Positions 8,892 to 16,875 of a stretch of 45,994 bases of DNA are shown in pieces (position 1 is the first letter of the stretch; each line of letters begins with the position of its first letter). The notes beneath the pieces are model-generated. The model worked only from the letters and a program-made list of their open reading frames with translations, was not told the DNA's origin and did not search any database. Source of the stretch: a virus. The position numbers and the translations under genes are program-made. The stretch spans positions 1 through 45,994 of the IMG/VR virus record IMGVR_UViG_3300036870_000006; one strand, written 5' to 3'.

Positions 8892-9715
8892 GGTGCTCTC
8901 CCTGTAATCATCAGGTTGCGTCGGTAATTGGTTGTTATCTCCTCGCCGTCATTACCACCTTGACAACCGTTGATATCCGTTAGGGCTACAAGATAAATAT
9001 CTTCCCCGAATAGCTTGAATTCGGCATTAGGGTTTTTGGAATGATTACAATATCTGCCTAGTGGGGTTCTTTTGCCTTGGAACTTGACGGGGCCGATTAG
9101 CTCACCCTTTTTTATATTACCTGTAGCAAAAACCCCTTTACCGTGAAGAAGGGAATCAGAAACTTTAGCCTTGTATATCCCGTAAGGCATCGCCATTTGA
9201 TTGTCGGGGTCTGCAACTTCTGCCTCAATCTCTCCGAGGTCTAAACCCATATCATCAACCAGAAGGTTGTAATCGTCCATGTCAATAGCTTTTCTGTCGG
9301 AGGAAATTACCTTAATCCTTTGCGGGGCCTTGGATAGATCATAAAGACTTGCTTCCATAGTCTCAACATCAGTACAGTCGCAGTAATGGACGTTTATCCA
9401 GATGGTTTCTTCGTGGACGTATCCACACTTTTGGCCGGGATGCCCGATAAACGTCATGGGGGCCGTCAAATCGGTCGTAGAGCCGTCATCGTTTACAACC
9501 GTTACTCTGCCCTTAACCAGAATGTTTATATGGTCGTATTTGTGAAATTGGCCTACTGCCGCCGTCCCTGCCGGGAAAGTTATTTCCCTCATGTAAATCC
9601 CCGGCATAAAAGTGTGTTTGACTGGGCAATCTGCTTGCGGCATCTTCAATAACTCTTCCATGAGCATATTGACTTTATCTGGTAATTCTATTTGCTTTTC
9701 TAGTGATTTTGTCAT
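8876..9715 (-). CDS. Cupin-SET domain fusion protein
   Basis: 279 aa. Residues ~34-112 look like a cupin: a Gly-rich beta pattern with candidate metal ligands His58 and His62 (FHKYDHINILVKG) and His101/His110. Residues ~185-268 carry SET-domain signatures: HGKGVFATGNIKKGELI, RYCNHSKNPNAEF (compare RFINHSCxPN in lysine methyltransferases) and GEEITTNYR (compare GEELTxxY). SET domains transfer methyl groups from S-adenosylmethionine to lysines. Here the gene is embedded between a beta-sandwich virion protein and the ejection proteins, with ATG overlapping the upstream stop. It may therefore modify or join a virion component. Whether it is catalytically active is not known. Confidence 0.75.
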   Translation of the reverse strand: MTKSLEKQIELPDKVNMLMEELLKMPQADCPVKHTFMPGIYMREITFPAGTAAVGQFHKYDHINILVKGRVTVVNDDGSTTDLTAPMTFIGHPGQKCGYVHEETIWINVHYCDCTDVETMEASLYDLSKAPQRIKVISSDRKAIDMDDYNLLVDDMGLDLGEIEAEVADPDNQMAMPYGIYKAKVSDSLLHGKGVFATGNIKKGELIGPVKFQGKRTPLGRYCNHSKNPNAEFKLFGEDIYLVALTDINGCQGGNDGEEITTNYRRNLMITGRAPCQQL

Positions 9716-10326
9716 TTAGTAATGATTTCCCTTGAACCGGCTGTATCTAATTCGTAATGATAATGGCAACCAATTATAAGCGGGTCAGAAGCAGGATTAG
9801 TGCCTCCTGCTGATTTAGCTATCCTTGTTATCCTGCAAAACATCTGTGAGGCAATATTCAATGTAGTAAATGTCCCGATATTGAAAATCACATGATACGG
9901 TGCAGTAGGTGAACCTGATACAGTATATTCGGCTGATATTGTGGTCGAGGCCGGAAACGTTGTGTTTATATTTGACTGTGAATATTCAATTTGCCAGTTT
10001 ATCTTATCGCCATTAGTAGCTGATAAAAGTACGAAATGGATGTGAAAAGTTCCGGTTGAACCTTCTTTGCCATCGTGAGGGAACTCTTGTGGGTCGAAAT
10101 CATTTGCATCACCAACAGCATAAGCGTACCCCCTAAGATTACCATTCCACGTTACAAGTGAAGGGTTCCCTGCCCCAACTGTTTTAGGTACACCCTGTGG
10201 GAAAAACACGTCTTTCCAAACCGTAGCGTTGCCTTTAAATGCTACAGTACCATCAGGCTCGGCAACGGTCTTATTCGCAGAAATATTGCTTTCTAAGCCG
10301 TACAATGTCGAGTGAACAGTGCCCAT
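9712..10326 (-). CDS. Predicted beta-rich virion protein
   Basis: 204 aa with many alternating beta-type segments and a His-rich motif near each end of the domain (GTFHIHFVLL and IIGCHYHYEL). The upstream gene stop and this ATG overlap at 10326, and its stop overlaps the cupin-SET start. Its position after the gp10-like hub protein suggests a tail or head-fibre structural role. No family recognised with certainty. Confidence 0.6.
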   Translation of the reverse strand: MGTVHSTLYGLESNISANKTVAEPDGTVAFKGNATVWKDVFFPQGVPKTVGAGNPSLVTWNGNLRGYAYAVGDANDFDPQEFPHDGKEGSTGTFHIHFVLLSATNGDKINWQIEYSQSNINTTFPASTTISAEYTVSGSPTAPYHVIFNIGTFTTLNIASQMFCRITRIAKSAGGTNPASDPLIIGCHYHYELDTAGSREIITK

Positions 10327-10661
10327 TAGGTATACTCCACTCCTGATACCCTGAAACTGACAACGGCCCCCGCATCGGCTTTTGCCTGAATAAATCCACC
10401 CGGAAGCATGACCGTAGACCGGCTGAAATTCTTGGTTTCATTCGGTTGAATAGTCACCGAATTGTAAACCGTGTTCGCCACAGAAGCTGAACCGGCAGAA
10501 GGTATGATATTCAATGTAATCAACCGTGGGACTGTATCGGTGTTGCAAAACTCTACTTCTTTTACTATGGTCTGTTTGGTAGTGGCAGGTACGGTGTAAT
10601 ATGTGGCAAGGGCATTAGTTAATGCACTTCCTGGAACGATCTTAGTCGGTGTAATTGCCAT
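10326..10661 (-). CDS. Small beta-sandwich virion protein
   Basis: 111 aa. The pattern (TTKQTIVKEVEFCNTD..., VTIQPNETKNFS, LPGGFIQAKADAGAVVSFRV) is that of small immunoglobulin-like or beta-sandwich proteins found next to podophage tail genes. It starts one base after the stop of the 146-aa gene. Structural role inferred from fold and context. Confidence 0.6.
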   Translation of the reverse strand: MAITPTKIVPGSALTNALATYYTVPATTKQTIVKEVEFCNTDTVPRLITLNIIPSAGSASVANTVYNSVTIQPNETKNFSRSTVMLPGGFIQAKADAGAVVSFRVSGVEYT

Positions 10662-11102
10662 TTATGCCTCCATCCAATATAGAGTTTGATTGTCTTGAAA
10701 AGCCTGCTCCAAGTCGCTTAAACGTTGCTCGTTGCCGCCAGTGAAATGTAGTAGAGATAAAGTATCGTCAATTTTGTTTGATAAATCGGCTACATCTTGC
10801 CCGTTGTTCGTAACAAACCCGATTGAGGCCAGAATATCATTCAGGCTGTTCCGCAAGTCCTCTATTGCCTGCTGATTGTTGGTTGTAAACATCAATTCTG
10901 TTTCTATATCGGTCGCGCGGTCATTCGATAGCAATATCTGATCTGGGATATTGTAGATAATGCTGTTTACGGGAGCACCGAGTAGATTGTAAATCTTCAT
11001 TAGCCATCGGTACAATTCCCGTTGATTTGGTTCGTTACCATCCAAAAGGTACTTTGGCGGTCTGCCGACAAGCTGTTGTATTATTTCGGGGGTCAAGGTC
11101 AA
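10662..11102 (-). CDS. Predicted coiled-coil tail-associated protein
   Basis: 146 aa. The N-terminal half is mixed. The C-terminal half has three similar imperfect repeats, each ending in a short FTTNNQ/FVTNNG/FTGGNE turn followed by a helix with D-L-x-x-x-L spacing. Such internal repeats suggest an elongated trimeric helical protein. It is coupled to the gp10-like gene by a 4-bp overlap. Function unknown; a tail needle or fibre connector would fit but is not shown. Confidence 0.55.
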   Translation of the reverse strand: MTLTPEIIQQLVGRPPKYLLDGNEPNQRELYRWLMKIYNLLGAPVNSIIYNIPDQILLSNDRATDIETELMFTTNNQQAIEDLRNSLNDILASIGFVTNNGQDVADLSNKIDDTLSLLHFTGGNEQRLSDLEQAFQDNQTLYWMEA

Positions 11103-12553
11103 TTTTTTAGCTCCATGAATGTCCCTGCTGCGGAAACAAGCACAGTATCCAGACCTTCGGGTATTCTGAACTCGTATTGTCTTGTTCTGAATGTCCCTTG
11201 TCTATTACGATATTCGATCATGTCGTCTTGAAAGTTGAACTCTACCCACCGCGACCATTCTTCTCTGCCATTATCACGATAGCGCATCATGAGGCGGGGA
11301 TGGTCTATTATTCCTTTCTTGGCTTTAACGTAAAACTGGTCACAGCGTTTTCTATGATCTGAAGGAGTAGCCATGCCAAAGCAGATAGGGCTTATCCATC
11401 CCGTTTGTCGATAAGGAAGGACAGTCTCAACCGATTTATCGTAAACAGTTCGGGATAATTCGTAAATCTTGCCATCCTTGCGAGACATGATTAAGTGCTT
11501 GTTCCATGCTTTGCAAAAACAGGAATGTTGGCCTATAAATCTGTCGCGACTGTCTGCTTCTCCGGTATAATGTCCCCATCGGCACCAAGTATCGTTCTTG
11601 TGGTCATACGCCCAAGTCTGGTTAGCCGAAGGGAAGGAAAGCAAGTAGATTGCGATCCCGCCCACGCTTATCAAGTCTCCAATGGCATCCGAAACTTTAT
11701 CCATTTGGCTCAACAGGTTTGCGATAGGCTCTGAGACTATAACCGGCAATCGACCTTGCATCCTGACCACTACTCGCTTGCCATCCAATACACAGAGAGC
11801 AAAGAGAGTGTTTTCGGTCCTGCACACCGAATACGGAGCTTCTAGCCCTACTTCCGACATGGCCCCCGGTATTGGAGTGAACGGAGTAACGAAATCGTTT
11901 AACCATACTTCTAGGCATCCACTCCCCCATGCGTAGACCTCTTCCCAACATGTAAGCAATGCTTTAAGGTTGTCCCCTCTGGCTGTATTCCGGAAGGGAT
12001 TGACTGTTGAACTCCAGAAATCGTTTTCCATGTTTCCGGTATCAGGGTTAGTGTCGGTAGTCAACCATCGGGGAGAATCGGGTTGTGAGGCAATGAACCT
12101 GCCGTCGATATAGGCAACATGGGTCGCTTTTGGTGTATTGCCATCAGTAGGTTTCTGAGTTGCTCCACCATCAACGGTATAAACGAGTCCACCAGATGCC
12201 ATGTAAAGCCATGGGTCAGTGTTCAAATTTTGACCATCAGCAAAAACCACCGGCACTCCGGGGGTGCAAGTTGACCCTGTGATATCAGTGTAAGTGCCAT
12301 CCTCTCTCACATCGAAGATTTGACCGCCTGAAACAGCAATGCACCGGTTCGCCGCATCCCACCAGAAAATCCCATCGCCTTGGCAACCTGTCTGCAAATC
12401 CGTGAAAGAAAGAAGCCATGGACGCGGACGAGTAACAAAACCCACTCCCGGCACCGGCTCAAGATAGCAGTCAAACATCGCGTCTGCCGCTATCTCATTG
12501 GCGATAGGGTCGGCATTGTAATACGGCTTTTCATTAATGGGGAGGGCAAACAC
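11099..12553 (-). CDS. P22 gp10-like tail hub (packaged DNA stabilisation) protein
   Basis: 484 aa, close to the 472 aa of P22 gp10. The start MFALPINEKPYYNADPIANE and repeated beta-propeller-like strands (YIDGRFIASQPDSPRW, YAWGSGCLEVW, TWCRWGHYTG) match the podophage family that closes the tail after packaging. It is flanked upstream by the gp4-like gene with adjacent stop and start, as in P22-type tail modules. Confident at family level. Confidence 0.8.
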   Translation of the reverse strand: MFALPINEKPYYNADPIANEIAADAMFDCYLEPVPGVGFVTRPRPWLLSFTDLQTGCQGDGIFWWDAANRCIAVSGGQIFDVREDGTYTDITGSTCTPGVPVVFADGQNLNTDPWLYMASGGLVYTVDGGATQKPTDGNTPKATHVAYIDGRFIASQPDSPRWLTTDTNPDTGNMENDFWSSTVNPFRNTARGDNLKALLTCWEEVYAWGSGCLEVWLNDFVTPFTPIPGAMSEVGLEAPYSVCRTENTLFALCVLDGKRVVVRMQGRLPVIVSEPIANLLSQMDKVSDAIGDLISVGGIAIYLLSFPSANQTWAYDHKNDTWCRWGHYTGEADSRDRFIGQHSCFCKAWNKHLIMSRKDGKIYELSRTVYDKSVETVLPYRQTGWISPICFGMATPSDHRKRCDQFYVKAKKGIIDHPRLMMRYRDNGREEWSRWVEFNFQDDMIEYRNRQGTFRTRQYEFRIPEGLDTVLVSAAGTFMELKN

Positions 12554-13288
12554 TTAATAGCCTCCGGTTTGCGGCCCGAATTGCGTTGAAGCGGTTTCCC
12601 TGTCGAAGCTACTTAAATTATCCTTGGAAGTAGATGCCCTCATTGCCAAAAGCTGATACTCGGCACCGTTGCCGGGATATTCCCACCAGAGAATCTCCGC
12701 AAGGCAGAATGTAATTGTGTTTATCCATTCCATCGGCAAATCTACGGTATCAGTATCAACAGTTGGCACCAGAATAGGTCTGTCCACCGTCATAAGGATT
12801 TTATCAGTAACATTTACATCAGGAGTCGGCCAAACCCAAAGAATGCCATTAACTAATTGCGGATCGTAGTAGGCTTGGACTACTGTTCCGGTAGTGGCTT
12901 TATTTGGCAACATTTCCCATTCAGAACGGGAAACAGGAGTGCCGTTATCCCATCCTAAAGGAACCTCCTGCCCTGTAGACATTAAGCGTCTCAACCCTGA
13001 TATTCTGGTAGGACGGTCGATGGTCACTGTGTCGGCAGGATAATACTGTGCCGTCCCTCCCGGCCCGAGAAGATAGCTGTTTTGACCGGCAACTAGGGTA
13101 AGAGAAGCGAATGTCTTGAGCCACATGAATTGTTCAATCTGCCACGATTTGAGCATGGAGTTGAGCGCGTCCGAGGCTTGGCTTATCTGTTCAGGTCCTG
13201 GGTCTTGGTTGGCGTCGTAAGCCCCAACAATCCGCAGGGCGCGATAAACGATAGACAGCCAGACGGGATTGTAAATGGTATCAGCCAC
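12554..13288 (-). CDS. P22 gp4-like head-tail adaptor (tail accessory factor)
   Basis: 244 aa. The N-terminus (VYRALRIVGAYDANQDPGPE, followed by ISQASDALNSMLKSWQ) is the characteristic pattern of gp4-like head-completion proteins. A conserved central segment reads TRISGLRRL... PVSRSEWE. The gp4 family binds the portal ring after packaging. Located directly upstream of the gp10-like gene. Confidence 0.75.
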   Translation of the reverse strand: MADTIYNPVWLSIVYRALRIVGAYDANQDPGPEQISQASDALNSMLKSWQIEQFMWLKTFASLTLVAGQNSYLLGPGGTAQYYPADTVTIDRPTRISGLRRLMSTGQEVPLGWDNGTPVSRSEWEMLPNKATTGTVVQAYYDPQLVNGILWVWPTPDVNVTDKILMTVDRPILVPTVDTDTVDLPMEWINTITFCLAEILWWEYPGNGAEYQLLAMRASTSKDNLSSFDRETASTQFGPQTGGY

Positions 13289-13586
13289 TTGTCACCTCTG
13301 TTCCGTCATCATATGTCATGGTTGAACCATCGTCATACGTTAAAGCGTCCTCGCTCGGATAGGTGACGAATTGCGGGGTTTGCTCTGGACGGTAGTAAGG
13401 GCGCGGTCTTTGGTCTGGTTTAGACCTGATAAGGTCTTGCGGGTGTCGAGGCTCCCAACAAGTTCCACAAACCATAAGCCCTTGCCATTCGCGCTTTAAT
13501 TGAAAATCCCAATAGCGAAAACCGCAACGGTCGCATATGACCGCGCTTGCACCTCTCTTTAGCGTACTATTAGGGAAGTTAGGCAT
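13281..13586 (-). CDS. Zinc-ribbon phage protein
   Basis: 101 aa. CDRCG at residues ~18-22 and CGTCW at ~40-44 form a four-Cys zinc ribbon, followed by EPRHPQDLIR. This motif pairing recurs in small podophage proteins between head and tail genes. The C-terminus ends in a duplicated TYDDGS/TYDDGT segment. The start overlaps the upstream gene by 1 bp and the end overlaps the gp4-like gene by 8 bp. Role unknown. Confidence 0.65.
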   Translation of the reverse strand: MPNFPNSTLKRGASAVICDRCGFRYWDFQLKREWQGLMVCGTCWEPRHPQDLIRSKPDQRPRPYYRPEQTPQFVTYPSEDALTYDDGSTMTYDDGTEVTSG

Positions 13587-13969
13587 TACTGCCTCTCAAG
13601 TATCGCTGACGTACAGTTAAAAAAGATGGTGAATGCAGATGTATGATTGCCAAATGAAGAGCCATGTTTTCTGTGATTGACTACCCTGCCATCAGTGGTT
13701 CCCGAAATAAGCGACTTGTAAAAGCCGACATTAGTGGTGGTACTGGTGTTTTTGTAAGAACAGCCGGAAGGAACTGATGGAACCTGCCATGCAATGTCAT
13801 CGGACATGTCCACGACTTTAGCCCCTGCGGTCAGTTTTATATCCTTGCCCACTGCAGGAGCGAATCCCTGTATCGGTTGATAGGCTCCGTCTTTCTGAAC
13901 TATGGATAGTGCCGCCGCACAAGGTATGGCAATTATCAGGAATATTCCTATAATGATAAAGTCTCTCAT
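13586..13969 (-). CDS. Signal-peptide-bearing protein in the head gene cluster
   Basis: 127 aa. It begins MRDFIIIGIFLIIAIPCAAA, a good Sec signal or membrane anchor (charged start, about 15 hydrophobic residues, AAA cleavage-like end). Two Cys in the mature part (SGCSYKN and FNCTSA) could form a disulphide. Exported proteins are unusual inside a head-gene operon. The start overlaps the stop of the 128-aa gene. No family recognised. Confidence 0.6.
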   Translation of the reverse strand: MRDFIIIGIFLIIAIPCAAALSIVQKDGAYQPIQGFAPAVGKDIKLTAGAKVVDMSDDIAWQVPSVPSGCSYKNTSTTTNVGFYKSLISGTTDGRVVNHRKHGSSFGNHTSAFTIFFNCTSAILERQ

Positions 13970-14352
13970 CGGTGATACCCCTTTATGACGATGGTTCCGG
14001 CCGAACCTGCAACAAGCCCATGCGTATCGATGGTCAGTTTGCCCGTTATCCCCGCCCCTGCATTATTATGAAGGGCTTGGCCTGCCTGTTTGAAGTTGAC
14101 AAAGCCGTCATAATTAGGCAGGGCACAGGCAAGTACCGGGGCTGTAGCGGCCCAAAACAGGTTGGCGGTAAAGCCGTTAAGTTCAAAGTCGATAGTTTCA
14201 ATGCTGAATTTTGACGGAGTACCGGTGAGGTCGGCGGGATCAATAACGACCCCGCCTGTGATTTCGCCGGAACCATCGCCAACAACCGTTATCCTGGCAA
14301 TGAACAGGTAAGATTCATTGATGGGATATGTCGTGCTGAGTGTGTTAGCCAC
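13966..14352 (-). CDS. Predicted beta-rich head protein
   Basis: 128 aa, mostly short hydrophobic and Gly/Thr-rich beta-type segments, with a Gly-rich C-terminal region (HGLVAGSAGTIVIKG). It lies in the head operon between the 262-aa protein and the signal-peptide protein. A decoration or head-fibre component is plausible; no specific family was recognised. Confidence 0.55.
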   Translation of the reverse strand: MANTLSTTYPINESYLFIARITVVGDGSGEITGGVVIDPADLTGTPSKFSIETIDFELNGFTANLFWAATAPVLACALPNYDGFVNFKQAGQALHNNAGAGITGKLTIDTHGLVAGSAGTIVIKGYHR

Positions 14353-14364
14353 GGTAGACCTCCT

Positions 14365-15153
14365 TTATCGCTCTTGGGCTACCATAATGTAGTCGATGGT
14401 CATTACCTTGGCTACTGCCTCCCCATTTTTGATTCCGAAGCTGAGATTCAGAACCGTATCGGGAAGATAAGCAGAAGGAGTAGTGGTAAGGTCGGCAGTG
14501 ATGGATTTGACCCCATTTACGAAAACCTCAATGTACCGGTCGCCATCGAAGTAGAAAGCAAATTCGGTCTGAGTATTTACGGTCAGCGTATCGGCCATTT
14601 TGGTAGCTAGTTGGCCGGTTGTGGTGTTTTTCTGGCAGTACAGGTAAATGTCCTGAGTGCCGTCTTCCTTCATAAAGAAGATACCATCAGTAACACCATC
14701 GCCACCCGTTGAACTGAGAGGGTCGGTATCACGGACCATCAGGCCGCAATACCATTCAGTCTGCTTGATGGATTCTGCTACCGCATTGGCATCAGTAATG
14801 CCGAATTTCATCTTGAAAAAGGATTTCTTCCCGGCGGTAGGGGTAAAGCAAGCATTTTTGTGCTGCACGAAAATCAGGTCATTATCTGCGGCATCGGTAG
14901 TCAGAGTAATTCCGCCGCCATTTATGTCTGCCACTGCGGAACTTGCGTCACCGGCACCCGCTTCTGTTACCGTGATGGTCCATGTTCCGTTTGAAGCGGC
15001 GGCAAGGCCGGAAGCGGCAAGCGGAAAGCTCATATTACCGGAGAAGTCCTCGCACATTCCAAAAAGGCGAGTAGGGTCAAGCATCCCAAGATTACGCAAG
15101 GGGCCGGATTTGTCGGAATTGTTAATACCATTGGGGAATCTTGTTGGTCTCAT
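14365..15153 (-). CDS. Predicted jelly-roll (LamG-like) head-surface protein
   Basis: 262 aa. After an N-terminal arm, the pattern of strands (WYCGLMVRDTD... DGIFFMKEDGTQDIYLYCQK... TEFAFYFDGDRYIEVFVNGV... LNLSFGIKNGEA) looks like a concanavalin/LamG-type jelly roll. This fold is used by several podophage capsid-surface proteins encoded after the major capsid gene. Separated from the capsid gene by the homing endonuclease gene. Carbohydrate binding is possible. Confidence 0.55.
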   Translation of the reverse strand: MRPTRFPNGINNSDKSGPLRNLGMLDPTRLFGMCEDFSGNMSFPLAASGLAAASNGTWTITVTEAGAGDASSAVADINGGGITLTTDAADNDLIFVQHKNACFTPTAGKKSFFKMKFGITDANAVAESIKQTEWYCGLMVRDTDPLSSTGGDGVTDGIFFMKEDGTQDIYLYCQKNTTTGQLATKMADTLTVNTQTEFAFYFDGDRYIEVFVNGVKSITADLTTTPSAYLPDTVLNLSFGIKNGEAVAKVMTIDYIMVAQER

Positions 15154-15179
15154 TTGGTTACTCCTTTGCGCGGGTTATC

Positions 15180-15203
15180 GCGCCCCCACCGTAGCAGGGG
15201 CGC
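15180..15203 (-). promoter_or_regulatory. GC hairpin between homing endonuclease and head-surface gene
   Basis: GCGCCCC and GGGGCGC pair over a ~10-nt loop, about 27 bp before the ATG at 15153 on the minus strand. No T-run follows, so it is not a standard intrinsic terminator. It may insulate or process the mRNA downstream of the inserted endonuclease gene. Confidence 0.5.
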
Positions 15204-15216
15204 AAAGGGTTGGATG

Positions 15217-15858
15217 TTACTTCCATATGTCTAGGCGTTTGACGCTTTCGACATTGTGAACGTCAATTTTTAAAGCTCTTGCGATTTCAATGTTCTGTAG
15301 TCCAATTCCAATCATCTGTCGGATACGATCTGCTATTTCTTGGGTTAAAACTGTGCTTCGCCGGTTTCGCGCCTGTTCTGCAGGTGTTGCCCATTTGCAG
15401 TTGCTTGGTTCATAATTTCCGTTGGTGTCGATTCTTTCTATCGAATGCTTGGGAGTCGGTTTATCTCCCATATCTTCAACAAACTTCCAAAAATCATTCC
15501 ACCTATCACAAACCTTAACCCCCCTACCTCCATAATAATGATAGTTAGGAGAATTCGGATCCATGCACCTCTTTCTTACTCCGCACCATGTCCTATAAAG
15601 GGGATGTTTTTCAGATTGCCCCCAAGTTTCAGGTCTGGTGCTTTCAGTGTGTCCGTGGAGTCTATATCTGCTGTAATGGGTTGAACAAAGTTGTAAGACT
15701 TTTGAATTCGCAATTCGTCCGCAAATCTTACATTTAACTTGGTGTTTAACTTTTGTTCTTTCGACTGAACCTGTTTTCCACCATCTTTGGTAACAAGCAT
15801 CACACCAACAACCTTTCCTTGGTTTTGCTACTTCCTTGCCGCAATACTCGCAGTTCAT
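15217..15858 (-). CDS. Free-standing HNH-type homing endonuclease
   Basis: 213 aa. The N-terminal ~65 residues carry two zinc-ribbon-like Cys modules (CEYCG... CDAC and CKICG... C). A central block follows: LYRTWCGVRKRCMDP, YHYYGGRGVKVCDRW, SIERIDTNGNYEPSNCKWAT, then EQARNRR. This is the signature of a widespread phage HNH-family endonuclease. The C-terminal ~45 residues look like a helix-turn-helix DNA-binding tail (RIRQMIGIGLQNIEIARALK). Such genes insert between essential phage genes and spread by cutting genomes that lack them. It interrupts the major capsid/head-surface gene pair. Its start codon is buried in a hairpin (15857-15902). Confidence 0.75.
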   Translation of the reverse strand: MNCEYCGKEVAKPRKGCWCDACYQRWWKTGSVERTKVKHQVKCKICGRIANSKVLQLCSTHYSRYRLHGHTESTRPETWGQSEKHPLYRTWCGVRKRCMDPNSPNYHYYGGRGVKVCDRWNDFWKFVEDMGDKPTPKHSIERIDTNGNYEPSNCKWATPAEQARNRRSTVLTQEIADRIRQMIGIGLQNIEIARALKIDVHNVESVKRLDIWK

Positions 15859-15902
15859 GGTATACCCCCTAAGAGTTTTTAGCTACAAAGGGAGTATACC
15901 AT
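15857..15902 (-). promoter_or_regulatory. Hairpin sequestering ribosome site and start codon of the homing endonuclease
   Basis: Arms 15857-15870 and 15889-15902 are complementary over 14 bp with one G-U wobble (ATGGTATAC against GTATACCAT, then CCCs against the AGGGGG ribosome site), with an 18-nt loop. On the minus-strand mRNA the 3' arm contains both the Shine-Dalgarno and the AUG of the 213-aa endonuclease. Late read-through transcripts from the capsid gene should therefore not be translated at this start. The same logic is known for T4 intron and free-standing endonuclease genes. Confidence 0.7.
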
Positions 15903-15929
15903 AGTTGTGTCGTTTGTCAATGGTGTAAT

Positions 15930-16862
15930 CTACGGGCCTTGCACACCAAACAGGCTTCGCGGGTCTCCATTCGTAAAGGAAATCCTAAATCTGCATTTAA
16001 ACTTAGCGTTGCCAGTGTCAAAGTCATTGTCGGGCTTGATTTCCGGCTTGATGCGCTCGAAGCAGGTCATACCCTTGCCGCTCATCACCGAAGTCCGGAT
16101 GAACCAGGTCTTTGCATCGGTCAGGAAGGGGTTGATAACAATCCCTTTCGGATAGGCACCGGAAGCTTTCAGGGCGTTCAAAGCGTTGTTGGCGGTGTCA
16201 TTCTGGAGCACCGAATTCAGGACGCGGTTTGCTTCGTATTCCAGTTCGGGCGGAAGAATGAGCCGGTCAGGGGTCAGGTTGATAAGCAGACCGGCATCAT
16301 TCTTATACCGCTTGATCTGGATGTTGGCGGTTTCAAGAGCTACTTCCGAGAAGTCGGCGGCAGTCGTGAGGGTGTTCGAGAAAGAAAGTCCTTTGGTGCC
16401 GGGGTGCGCCGTGTCAATAAGGGTTTTGCCGTCCCCATAAGTCGGCCCACCGGAAAAGGCGTTATTGTAGACATTGGCCGCAAGGGTTTCGATGGTCTGT
16501 GTAGCCGACTGAATCAGCGTCCGTCCGGCATCCTTGCCGAGTGCGTTCAACTGGTCGGGATACTGATTGTCCTCTATCGCTTCCTCGGTAATCATGTAGC
16601 CGAGGGCGTAAGTGAGGTTGTAGGCGCGGGTTACGGCCCCCTGTTTCATATCGTCGTACTTGATGCCCTGCCCTTCCGGTTTCTGCTGCATAAAGCCAAG
16701 GCCGGCGAAAGCTACCAGTTCTTCGTAGTTCTTCTTGGACGGCTCCACGTCAAACATCTTGTCGTAAAGCTTCTGCCATTGCTCATAGCCAAGCCCCCAC
16801 CAGGTATTGACTCCCGGCCAAAGACTTTTTGGTGCTGATCCTGTGGTAATTAATCCGCTCAT
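15930..16862 (-). CDS. Major capsid protein
   Basis: 310 aa. It opens with MSGLITTGSAPKSLWPGVNT, followed by LGYEQWQKLYDKMF. Conserved features of Mu gpT-like/HK97-fold capsid proteins follow: AYNLTYALGYMITEEAIEDN, a helix with ATQTIETLAANVYNNAF, DGKTLIDTAHP, and LTPDRLILPPELEYEANRVL. Size and position between the scaffold/decoration genes and the head completion genes agree. Strong ribosome site (aggagg then 6 nt to ATG). Confidence 0.85.
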   Translation of the reverse strand: MSGLITTGSAPKSLWPGVNTWWGLGYEQWQKLYDKMFDVEPSKKNYEELVAFAGLGFMQQKPEGQGIKYDDMKQGAVTRAYNLTYALGYMITEEAIEDNQYPDQLNALGKDAGRTLIQSATQTIETLAANVYNNAFSGGPTYGDGKTLIDTAHPGTKGLSFSNTLTTAADFSEVALETANIQIKRYKNDAGLLINLTPDRLILPPELEYEANRVLNSVLQNDTANNALNALKASGAYPKGIVINPFLTDAKTWFIRTSVMSGKGMTCFERIKPEIKPDNDFDTGNAKFKCRFRISFTNGDPRSLFGVQGP

Positions 16863-16875
16863 TGTCTATCCTCCC

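Noticed and set aside
15939-16838. 299-aa plus-strand ORF opposite the capsid gene
   Set aside because: Mirrors the codon usage of the capsid gene on the other strand; no start site.
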